Below are positions 23,554 through 31,005 of a stretch of 47,031 nt of DNA, in pieces. Positions within the stretch are counted from its first letter, which is position 1; each line of letters begins with the position of its first letter. Both the position numbers and the translations under genes were made by a program. Below the pieces are notes generated by a model. It was given only the letters and a program-made list of their open reading frames with translations. It ran no database searches and had not been told where the DNA came from. The DNA comes from Nitrospiria bacterium (GTDB lineage Bacteria; Nitrospirota; Nitrospiria; JACQBZ01), in the NCBI GenBank assembly GCA_035517655.1, contig DATIYJ010000066.1, positions 1 through 47,031 of the forward strand. Direction: 5' to 3'.

Positions 23554-24201
23554 TCATTTCTTTCTCATCAAGACGTCCCAAAAAACATACAGGCCGTCGC
23601 CGCGTTCTTCCATTTTTAAGATATCAAACTGTTTTCCGAACAGCGTCTTGAAGTCCCGTTTCCGGAAGAACCGGTCGTAATGGCCACGATGGACCAGCCA
23701 GTTGCGGCGGCGCTTCTCGTCCGGATGGTGCTTGAAGCGGGTCGAAAAGCAGGACAGGATGAGATGGCCGCCCGGCTTCAAGCGCGTCAGAACGCTTTCA
23801 AAGTAACGGCGCGTATCGGCGATCTTCACATGATGCAGGCAGCCGTAATCGATAATCGCATCGAATGCGTTCGGCGAAAACGGCAGCCGGAACGCGTCGC
23901 CGACCATGAAGCGGAAGGCGCCGCGGACCTTGCGTCCCCGCGCGAAGGACCGCGCCCGACGGATCGCCAGGGGCTGGTAATCGAGGCCCACGACATCGAA
24001 CCCTTCGCGCGCGCAGGCCAGCGTGTGCCGGCCCTCGCCGCAGCCCAGGTCCAGAATCCGCCCGCGACCGGAATCGAGCGATTTCCGTATTCGGGGAATG
24101 GCGCGCAGCACGAACGGCGTCGGACCGACCGTCGGCCAGCCGTGCCGGCCGGTCTCATACGCGTTTTCAAAATACTTCTTCTGTCTTAAATACAATCCCA
24201 C
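23554..24201 (-). CDS. Class I SAM-dependent methyltransferase
   Basis: 215 residues from the GTG at 24199-24201 (GLYLRQKKYFENAYETGRHG). The frame stays open upstream into the sedolisin gene, but that part is a shadow. SAM-binding motif I is ILDLGCGEGRHTLACAREG, the acidic ribose ligand is in VVGLDYQ, and the motif IV region is FDAIIDYGCLHHV. A late RLKPGGHLILSCFS segment completes the Rossmann fold. The substrate cannot be deduced. It lies 55 bases after the sedolisin gene on the same strand, possibly on the same transcript. Confidence 0.8.
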   Translation of the reverse strand: MGLYLRQKKYFENAYETGRHGWPTVGPTPFVLRAIPRIRKSLDSGRGRILDLGCGEGRHTLACAREGFDVVGLDYQPLAIRRARSFARGRKVRGAFRFMVGDAFRLPFSPNAFDAIIDYGCLHHVKIADTRRYFESVLTRLKPGGHLILSCFSTRFKHHPDEKRRRNWLVHRGHYDRFFRKRDFKTLFGKQFDILKMEERGDGLYVFWDVLMRKK

Positions 24202-24232
24202 GGCTTGATGCTCTCTGGAGATCCCGCGGCAC

Positions 24233-24252
24233 GGCCCGCCGGGCGGCGGGCC
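24233..24252 (-). other. GC-rich hairpin after the sedolisin gene
   Basis: GGCCCGCC-4 bases-GGCGGGCC is a perfect 8-bp stem in the 55-bp gap between sedolisin and the methyltransferase. No U-run follows, so intrinsic termination is doubtful. It could stabilise the protease message. Confidence 0.4.
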
Positions 24253-24256
24253 GGCC

Positions 24257-25903
24257 TCAGTAGCCCACGAGGAAGTTGAAGGCCTCGGGGGTGCCCACAC
24301 CCGTCGTCTGGTCGTAGCCGGGCCCGGCCGGGAAATCGCCGTTGCTCCCGGCGGTGATGTCATGGTAGGCGCCGGTGCCGCACAGTTGGTAGATGCGAAC
24401 CCCCGGGTTGCCCATGCCGGCTCCGCCGTATTTCTGGTTCAGTTCGGCAAAGAAACCGCCCCACTGGGGCGCCGCGTCGCTGGTGCCGCCGACGATGTAC
24501 CAACGGCCGTTATTGAGGACGTAGTTCCCGTACGCATTTGGATCCGCCTCGAGGCTCACATCGGGCACGTCGCGCGCGCCGTCCTCCTGAACGTTGCAGC
24601 CGGTCTGCCACGTCGGCTTGGCGAAGAGGGCGCTCTTGCCGCCGCCGCTTCCGCTCCACGCGGTCTCCGAGCCATAGCCGCCGCAGGGCGGGCTGCCGGA
24701 GGTCATCCCGGAATCGCAGGTCGCGGAGGTGCCGCCGACCCCCATGACGTGGGGCGAGTTCGCGGGGTGGTCGACCGTGACGGTTACGGAATCGCCGCAG
24801 TCCCTGGAACCGTTGTCGCCCGAGGCCGCGAACCAGCTCTGGCCGACGGCGTTGCCGTTGGCGAAGATGGAGTCGTCTATTTTCTGGATGGTCGCCGAGA
24901 GCCCGGCCTCGCAGCCGCCCCAGCTTGTGCTCACGATATGGCCGGGGTTGTCCGCGACGATCCGGTTGTACATCACCAGGAAGGAGGCGAAGCTCGTCGA
25001 GGCCGCCATGTAGTTCTTGACGACCGCGTAGGGCGCCGCGCCGTGACTGTACTCCACGTCGAGACTGACCTCAATGGAGTTCTGGGAGTCGAATTGGCAG
25101 CCATGGCTTGCGGACCGGCCCGTGCAGACCTGGCCGCTGCCCGAGGGAAGCTGGGGCAGGCCCCATTGCTTGCTGAAGGAGTATTGATCGATCCACTTCC
25201 ACGCATAGACACCGGCGATGACGACGGTCTGGCCGCGGCCGTCATAGGCCGGTGCGTCGTCGTAGAAGGTCGCGAGATCGTTCGGAGAGAAGTGGCAGCA
25301 GTTCGAGCCCTGCGCGGCGTCCGGGTCCACGGTGGGAATCGCGCGAAGCATGGGCCTCATCTCCGTAAGGTTGTCCAGGCCCGCCACGCCCGTGGTGAAC
25401 GCCGCAATGTCCGCGGGGAAGAAAGGTTCCTCCAGGGCCGCGTACTTGAGCCGGCCCCGGACGAGCACGTTGTGCAGGCTCACACCGAACGCGCGCTCCG
25501 CGGCCGCGTTGCTCCCCATGGCGCCCACAATGAGGCGATTCGGGAAGCGATCCGTCACCTGGAACCCGCTGGCCGTCAGCCAATCCACAACCCGTTGTTC
25601 CTCCTCCGGCGTGGGCGCGTACAGGGCGTTGAACTCTCCCTGGCTCAGGAAGCGCTGGAAGTTTGGCGACGCGGGGTTGGAAACATCCGCAATGAACGCG
25701 TCCAGAGCCGCTTTGTTGCGCAGGTCGAGGCCCACCACAATACGCAGGGGGAAGCCCGCCGGGGCTCGGCCGAGGTCGGTCGCTTGGGCCACCAGGGGCG
25801 ACCGGGAACCCGGCTTGATCCCCTGGGCCGTGGCCGACTCCGCCAGCCCTCCCAAGAACCCAACCACCATGACCGTCCAAAGGAAATATACGGATGTTCG
25901 CAT
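24257..25903 (-). CDS. Secreted sedolisin-family (S53) serine-carboxyl peptidase
   Basis: 548 residues from MRTSVYFLWT; AGGAGG lies 8-10 bases upstream, so the longer in-frame start is rejected. A signal peptide (about 1-27, ending ATAQG) is followed by a pro-kumamolisin activation domain (about 35-190, with NFQRFLSQGEFNALYAPTPEE) and the catalytic domain. The catalytic triad is E278 and D282 (IEVSLDVE) and S475 in GGTSDAAP. The oxyanion Asp is D363 in SGDNGS. The C-terminal Ca site is HDITAGSNGDFPAGPGYDQTTGVGTP. Several cysteines suggest disulfides, consistent with export. These enzymes act at acid pH. A perfect TTGACA promoter lies upstream, overlapping that of the divergent TPR gene. Confidence 0.93.
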   Translation of the reverse strand: MRTSVYFLWTVMVVGFLGGLAESATAQGIKPGSRSPLVAQATDLGRAPAGFPLRIVVGLDLRNKAALDAFIADVSNPASPNFQRFLSQGEFNALYAPTPEEEQRVVDWLTASGFQVTDRFPNRLIVGAMGSNAAAERAFGVSLHNVLVRGRLKYAALEEPFFPADIAAFTTGVAGLDNLTEMRPMLRAIPTVDPDAAQGSNCCHFSPNDLATFYDDAPAYDGRGQTVVIAGVYAWKWIDQYSFSKQWGLPQLPSGSGQVCTGRSASHGCQFDSQNSIEVSLDVEYSHGAAPYAVVKNYMAASTSFASFLVMYNRIVADNPGHIVSTSWGGCEAGLSATIQKIDDSIFANGNAVGQSWFAASGDNGSRDCGDSVTVTVDHPANSPHVMGVGGTSATCDSGMTSGSPPCGGYGSETAWSGSGGGKSALFAKPTWQTGCNVQEDGARDVPDVSLEADPNAYGNYVLNNGRWYIVGGTSDAAPQWGGFFAELNQKYGGAGMGNPGVRIYQLCGTGAYHDITAGSNGDFPAGPGYDQTTGVGTPEAFNFLVGY

Positions 25904-25935
25904 TCTGAGACCTCCTTGATCTTTGACATATCCCA

Positions 25936-25964
25936 TTGACAGCTTCGCCGTAGATTTCTACTAT
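25936..25964 (+). promoter_or_regulatory. Promoter of the TPR membrane protein gene
   Basis: TTGACA (25936-25941), 17 bp, TACTAT (25959-25964). The -35 is perfect and the -10 matches 4 of 6. Its -10 overlaps the -10 of the opposing sedolisin promoter. Confidence 0.55.
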
Positions 25965-25986
25965 CACGCCACCTCGCGATTGTCAA
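25958..25986 (-). promoter_or_regulatory. Promoter of the sedolisin gene
   Basis: On the minus strand TTGACA (25986-25981), 17 bp, TAGTAG (25963-25958). The -35 is perfect and the -10 is weak. It occupies the same -10 bases as the plus-strand promoter. Confidence 0.45.
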
Positions 25987-26057
25987 GAAAGAAGAAGACG
26001 TGCCGCCGCCCGCGGCGACCTTTACATTTAAAATGCGATTTGATAAGGTGCGGGGTC

Positions 26058-28328
26058 ATGGGAAAAGCCCGTCGGAAAAAAGAGGCCGCCGAAAATAATT
26101 CCAAGGAAATCCGATCCGCCGCCCTCCCTCGAACCCCGCGGCTTCCAGCCTACGGCTGGCTCATCCCTCTTCTTCTGGCGCTCCTCGTCAATATCGGTGT
26201 GCTGTTCAACGGCTATGCGTGGGAGGACGACACTTCCGTTGCGTCATTTTCGGACCAGAAACCCCGGTTCGATTCGCCCGCCGTCACTTCCGACCCGTAT
26301 TTTCGTCCGCTCATCGATTGGAGCCGCCGTCTCGATTACTGGATGTGGGGTCCCGCCCCCTTCGGTTTTCATTTCACCGTCTACCTGGCCCACGCCATGA
26401 CCGTCTTGTTGGTCTACCGGTTGGTTAACCTCCTAACGCAATTCTACCGAAAAGATTCGGGCATCGCATTGATCACGGCTTCCCTGTTTGCCGTCCATCC
26501 GATCCATGTGGAAGCGGTGGCCTGGATCAACGGCCGCAGTGATGTGTTCATGGCCCTCTTCATGATGCTCGCCTTTTATGCCTATCTCCGGTACCGGCAG
26601 GGCGCCCCGACCGGAATCACGCTCCCTTTATTTGTCTTGGGCTGCGTCATGGGGCTGTTGACCAAGGAAACGGCCATCCCGTTTATCATGTTGTTCTTTC
26701 CGGCTTTGTATTTTCTTTTGCCGTCCTCGGCCGTGGTTCATCCACGGAGGATGAGAGATCCGTTCATCTGGGCATGGATCGCGGTCCTGGCCGGTTTTAT
26801 CGTTTTCCGGCTTGTCCATATAGAACTTCCCGCTCCCAGCGCCGAAGGCGGCGGATCCTTCTTAACCAAACTCATCACTCTGTTGTTGGCCTGGGGTTAT
26901 TATCTAAAAATGATGTTGCTACCCCATCCTTTAAATTTATTGACTCCCGCGCCGACGATTGGAGACGCTCAAGGCGCGATTGATCTGGTCATCGGAACGG
27001 TCGGAGTTGTCGGCCTGCTTTGGATCATCGCCCGACGACGTCGGACCCTCTGGGCGATCGGAGCCGTCTGGTGGGCCGCCGGGCTCGCGGCACCGCTGAT
27101 CGTTCCCTTGGTGAAAGTCTCGGCGACTCCGGTGGCGGAACGGTATGCCTATCTGGCTTCGGGCGGATTTCTGTTGATGATCGCCGCGGGGATCGTTGAG
27201 GGCTGGAGTCGGGTTGAGGAACACCGGACCGGGCAACGACGCTTGAAATGGATCATCGGCTTCGTCGGCTTGCTGGCGGGGCTGTTTTCACTTCTGACCA
27301 TCCATCGGAACACGGTTTGGCAAGACGCGGCGACTCTGTGGGAAGACACGGTCCGTCAATCGCCCATCGCCGCATTGCCGCATAACAATCTTGGAGTCAT
27401 TTACTCCGACCGGAAGCGATGGAACGACGCAGCCCGAGAATTTCAAACGGCGGTTCAACTGAAACCCGACTATTTCATTGCTCACTATAATCTTGGAGAT
27501 GTCTACGAGCAAAACCACCGATGGCCGGACGCCCTCCGCGCATATCAAACCGCGTTGACGTTGCGACCGGATTTTGTCCCGGTCCGCTTCAACCTGGGGA
27601 ATGTCCGTGCGGCCCTCGGGCAATTTCCGGCCGCGACCCAGGAGTATCAAATATTCCTGGCGCATCAACCCAATCATGCCTTGGCGCACATGAACCTGGG
27701 CAACGTTTACGCCGCCCAGCGACACTTTGACCGGGCCGTTCAAGAATACCAGACGGCGATCCGGCTTCAGCCGAATTTTGCCCAAGCCTACTATAATCTC
27801 GGAATGGCCTATTCGGAGCAAGGACGGCCGGAGGACGCCATTGACGCTCAGTCCAAGGCCTTAAAAATACAACCGGACTTTGTCGATGCCTACTTGACAC
27901 TTGGAAATGTCTACGTGACCGAAAAGCGGCTGGACGACGCGATGGACGCCTACTCAAAAGCGTTAAAGCTCAAACCCGGCGATGCCGAGGCTCACAACGA
28001 TCTTGGAATCGTCTACCTGCAACAAACCCGCTATGAAGAGGCCTCGCAACAATTTAAAGCGGCTATCAACCTGCAACCGAATCACATCGGCGCGCGCAAC
28101 AATCTCGGCGTTATTTATGCCCGCACCGACCGCCTGGACCAGGCGGTCATAGAATTTGAAGCCGCCCTGAAATACAACCCGACCAATTTCGAGGTGATGA
28201 CCAGCCTGGGAATGGCGTTACTGCGGGAAGGCCATCCCATCGAGGCCAAAAAAGAATTCGAAAAGGCCTTACAGATCCGGCCGGACTTTCTTCCGGCCCG
28301 CCAAGCGTTAAATTCCATGCGCAGATAA
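26058..28328 (+). CDS. TMTC-like GT-C membrane protein with nine TPR repeats
   Basis: 756 residues from ATG 26058 (MGKARRKKEAAENN); the longer reading adds 45 atypical residues. After a basic N-terminus come about ten hydrophobic helices (about 30-430). The large loop with WEDDTSVASF and the motif HPIHVEAVAWINGRSDVFMALF resemble the GT-C fold of TMTC/DUF1736 O-mannosyltransferase-like proteins. The C-terminus (about 445-755) is nine consecutive 34-residue TPRs, each with the pattern A-x2-NLG-x2-Y and A-x3-F/Y. In animals TMTC proteins O-mannosylate cadherins. The bacterial substrate is unknown, and glycosyl transfer here is an inference. It is transcribed divergently from the sedolisin gene. 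Confidence 0.8.
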   Translation: MGKARRKKEAAENNSKEIRSAALPRTPRLPAYGWLIPLLLALLVNIGVLFNGYAWEDDTSVASFSDQKPRFDSPAVTSDPYFRPLIDWSRRLDYWMWGPAPFGFHFTVYLAHAMTVLLVYRLVNLLTQFYRKDSGIALITASLFAVHPIHVEAVAWINGRSDVFMALFMMLAFYAYLRYRQGAPTGITLPLFVLGCVMGLLTKETAIPFIMLFFPALYFLLPSSAVVHPRRMRDPFIWAWIAVLAGFIVFRLVHIELPAPSAEGGGSFLTKLITLLLAWGYYLKMMLLPHPLNLLTPAPTIGDAQGAIDLVIGTVGVVGLLWIIARRRRTLWAIGAVWWAAGLAAPLIVPLVKVSATPVAERYAYLASGGFLLMIAAGIVEGWSRVEEHRTGQRRLKWIIGFVGLLAGLFSLLTIHRNTVWQDAATLWEDTVRQSPIAALPHNNLGVIYSDRKRWNDAAREFQTAVQLKPDYFIAHYNLGDVYEQNHRWPDALRAYQTALTLRPDFVPVRFNLGNVRAALGQFPAATQEYQIFLAHQPNHALAHMNLGNVYAAQRHFDRAVQEYQTAIRLQPNFAQAYYNLGMAYSEQGRPEDAIDAQSKALKIQPDFVDAYLTLGNVYVTEKRLDDAMDAYSKALKLKPGDAEAHNDLGIVYLQQTRYEEASQQFKAAINLQPNHIGARNNLGVIYARTDRLDQAVIEFEAALKYNPTNFEVMTSLGMALLREGHPIEAKKEFEKALQIRPDFLPARQALNSMRR

Positions 28329-28350
28329 CGAATTCGCGTTCGAAGGGCGA

Positions 28351-28379
28351 TTGACTTTCTTTAGAGGGTATCGCATACT
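28351..28379 (+). promoter_or_regulatory. Promoter of the DUF192 gene, giving a possible leaderless mRNA
   Basis: TTGACT (28351-28356), 17 bp, CATACT (28374-28379). The usual start point, seven bases past the -10, is the A of the ATG at 28386. No clear ribosome site lies between. Confidence 0.5.
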
Positions 28380-28385
28380 CGGGGC

Positions 28386-28829
28386 ATGAAAAAATATCTG
28401 TCCGTCATGCTCCTCGTCGCGACCGCGGCCGTCGTCCACGGGCAGGAATCCACGGCGTCCACGATGCCGTTGGCCCTCCCGGACGGTAAGACCCTTCGGG
28501 TCGAGGTCGCCCGAACACCGGAGGAACAGACCCGCGGACTGATGTTCCGCACGGCCCTTCCGGAGGATCGCGGCATGCTCTTCATCTTCGAGCGGCCCGC
28601 GGAGCATCTCTTCTGGATGAAAAACACCCTGATCCCGCTGGACATGGTCTGGATGGACGACCGGAAACGGATCATTCACATCGAGTACCAGGTTCCGCCC
28701 TGCCAACTGGAACCCTGCCCGGTCTACGGGCCTTCGGCCGACAGCCTCTACGTTCTGGAAGTGGTTTCCGGCACGGCCTTGCGCGAGGAGCTGCGCGTGG
28801 GCCAGACCCTGACGTTTAAAGGAGGCTGA
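28386..28829 (+). CDS. Exported DUF192-family protein
   Basis: 147 residues. The signal peptide is MKKYLSVMLLVATAAVVHGQ (about 1-20). The DUF192 domain follows, with VEVARTPEEQTRGLMFRTALPEDRGMLFIFERPAEHLFWMKNTLIPLDMVWMD. The family is a small beta fold of unknown function, common in archaea and environmental bacteria and often exported. The C-terminal part YVLEVVSGTALREELRVGQTLTF is complete. It faces the rsh gene, convergently, with 9 bases between them. Confidence 0.88.
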   Translation: MKKYLSVMLLVATAAVVHGQESTASTMPLALPDGKTLRVEVARTPEEQTRGLMFRTALPEDRGMLFIFERPAEHLFWMKNTLIPLDMVWMDDRKRIIHIEYQVPPCQLEPCPVYGPSADSLYVLEVVSGTALREELRVGQTLTFKGG

Positions 28830-28838
28830 TCCCTTCCG

Positions 28839-31004
28839 TTAACCCGGGCGGAGCCGTTTGGCCTGGACGACGCCGTCGACCGCTTCGATGCCTTTTAATA
28901 CCTTCGCGAGATGGCCGGCGTTCAGGATTTCCACGACGAAGTTCAGGATGGCCCGCCGGTCCGCCGTGGTCGTGATGTCGGCGTGGCTGATGTTGGCCTT
29001 GGCCGAGGTAATCGCGGCCGAGACCGAGGCCAGCATGCCCGGCCGGTCGACCGTCACAACGCCGATCTTCACGGCGTAGGACGCGGCGTCTTTGGTATCC
29101 CAGGCCACCTCGACGATGCGGTCCTTGTCGTAGTCCAGCTCGTCGATGTTGGGACAGTCCACCGTGTGCACCGAGAGTCCCCGCCCCCGCGTGACGAACC
29201 CGATGATCGGATCGCCCGGCACCGGGTTGCAGCATTTCGAGAGATGGATCAGCAGGTCGCCGATCCCCTTGATCTTGACCCCGCTCGGACGGCTCCCGAT
29301 CTTGCGGATGAGTTTGTCGGCTAGACCTTCCTTCACCGCCGCCGAGGGTTGCAGGCGCCGGATCACCTGCTCGGTCGTGATCCGACCGTAACCTATCGCG
29401 GCCAGCAAATCCTCCGGGGTCGCGATCCCGAAGTCCTTGGTCAGCGCCGTCAGATGCTCCGGTTTGAAGGCCTCGGTCGAACTCAAGTTGTGCCGCTGCA
29501 GCGCCCGCTCGAGCAGTTTTTTCCCCACCTCCGTGCTCCGGAGGCGTTCTTCGGTCTTGATCCAGTGTTTGATCTTGGTCTTGGCGCGCGCCGTCCGGGC
29601 CCATTTGAGCCAATCCTTGCTGGGCGTCTGGTTCGGGGAGGTCGTGACCTCGATGGAATCGCCGCTGTGAAGGACGTAGCGAAGCGGAACCAGTTTTCCG
29701 TTGACCTTGGCGCCCGTGCAGCGGTTCCCGACCTCGGTGTGGACGCTGTAGGCGAAGTCGATCGGGCAGGACCCCTTGGCCAGTTCCTTGACATCCCCCT
29801 TCGGTGTAAACACATAGATGACGTCGGGGAAAAGATCCATCTTGACCGAGTCCATGAACTGCCGGTTGTCGGCCAGGTCCTGCTGCCACTCGACCAACTG
29901 ACGCAGCCACCCGAAAACGCGGTCCGTCTTCTGATCGATCTGGCCCTTTTCCTTGTACTTCCAGTGCGCCGCGATTCCCTCTTCGGCCACCCGGTGCATC
30001 TCTTCGGTCCGGATTTGGAACTCCACATGAAAACCCTTCGGGCCGACCACCGTCGTATGCAGGGATTGATAGCCGTTGGATTTCGGCACGCCGATATAAT
30101 CCTTGAACCGTCCCGGGACCGGCCGCCAGAGGGAATGGATCATCCCGAGGATCGCGTAGCAGTTCATCTTGGTGTCCGTGATGATCCGGACCGCCGCCAG
30201 GTCGTAGACTTCCTCGAGCGGGATCCCCTGCCGCTCCATCTTCTGGTAGATTCCGAAAAAATGCTTGGAGCGCCCCAACACCTGGCCCCTGAAACCGTAC
30301 TCCGTTAGACTTTTCTGGACGATCTTGATGACCTCCTGAATATAGGCGTCCCGCACGTCCTGCCGCTGCGCCACCTTCTTGGCGAGGTTGTTGTACACCT
30401 CGGGCTTAAGGTAGCGGAGACAAAGATCCTCCAGCTCCGTCCGCATCCAGCCGATGCCGAGCCGATTGGCCAACGGAGCGTAGATGTCGAGCGTTTCCTG
30501 GGCGATCCGTTTCTGTTTTTCCTCGGGCAGGTAATGCAGCGTGCGCATGTTGTGCAGACGGTCGGCGAGTTTGATCAGGATGACGCGGATGTCCTCCGAC
30601 ATCGACAGAAGCATTTTGCGGAAGTTCTCGGCCTGCTTCTCTTCGTGCGTCTTGAACTGGATCTTGCCGATCTTGGTCACGCCGTCGACCAGATAGGCCA
30701 CGTCTTTTCCGAACCGTTGCTCCAGCTCGGCCTTGGGGATGTCGGTGTCTTCGATGGTGTCGTGGAGCAGCGCCGCCACGATCGAGGGAACGTCGAGTTT
30801 GAGATCGACGATGATCCGGGCCGTCTGGAGCGGGTGCTGGAGATAAGGCTCGCCCGACTCCCGCTTTTGCCCGGCATGGGCCTTGGCCGAAAAGTCATAG
30901 GCTTCCTGGATCGGCTGCACGTCGGCCTGCGGATTATACTGCCGCAGCGACTGGACGATCGACTGCACGGAGACGGGTTCTGCATTTCGGAGTTTTAGGG
31001 CCAT
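28839..31004 (-). CDS. rsh: Bifunctional (p)ppGpp synthetase/hydrolase (RelA/SpoT homologue)
   Basis: 721 residues. The N-terminal HD hydrolase is intact: YLQHPLQTARII, ALLHDTIEDTD and LADRLHNMRTL supply the Mn ligands. The synthetase follows with GRSKHFFGIYQKM, YDLAAVRIITD, DYIGVPKSNGYQSLHTTVVG and EFQIRTEEMHRVAEEGIAAHW, so both activities are expected. The TGS (VFTPKGDVKELAKGSCPIDFAYSVHTEVG), zinc-finger (LSKCCNPVPGDPIIGFVTRGRGLSVHTVDCPN) and ACT (IGVVTVDRPGMLASVSAAITSAKANIS) domains complete the long Rsh form. Probably the main stringent-response enzyme. Its ATG comes one base after the recJ stop, so the two genes are coupled. Confidence 0.96.
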   Translation of the reverse strand: MALKLRNAEPVSVQSIVQSLRQYNPQADVQPIQEAYDFSAKAHAGQKRESGEPYLQHPLQTARIIVDLKLDVPSIVAALLHDTIEDTDIPKAELEQRFGKDVAYLVDGVTKIGKIQFKTHEEKQAENFRKMLLSMSEDIRVILIKLADRLHNMRTLHYLPEEKQKRIAQETLDIYAPLANRLGIGWMRTELEDLCLRYLKPEVYNNLAKKVAQRQDVRDAYIQEVIKIVQKSLTEYGFRGQVLGRSKHFFGIYQKMERQGIPLEEVYDLAAVRIITDTKMNCYAILGMIHSLWRPVPGRFKDYIGVPKSNGYQSLHTTVVGPKGFHVEFQIRTEEMHRVAEEGIAAHWKYKEKGQIDQKTDRVFGWLRQLVEWQQDLADNRQFMDSVKMDLFPDVIYVFTPKGDVKELAKGSCPIDFAYSVHTEVGNRCTGAKVNGKLVPLRYVLHSGDSIEVTTSPNQTPSKDWLKWARTARAKTKIKHWIKTEERLRSTEVGKKLLERALQRHNLSSTEAFKPEHLTALTKDFGIATPEDLLAAIGYGRITTEQVIRRLQPSAAVKEGLADKLIRKIGSRPSGVKIKGIGDLLIHLSKCCNPVPGDPIIGFVTRGRGLSVHTVDCPNIDELDYDKDRIVEVAWDTKDAASYAVKIGVVTVDRPGMLASVSAAITSAKANISHADITTTADRRAILNFVVEILNAGHLAKVLKGIEAVDGVVQAKRLRPG

Positions 31005-31005
31005 G

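Noticed and set aside
24202-24363. A 54-residue N-terminal extension of the methyltransferase
   Set aside because: It overlaps the sedolisin C-terminus in another frame and is not methyltransferase-like.
24362-25939. A 525-residue plus-strand frame opposite the sedolisin gene
   Set aside because: Antisense shadow of a gene with complete catalytic motifs.
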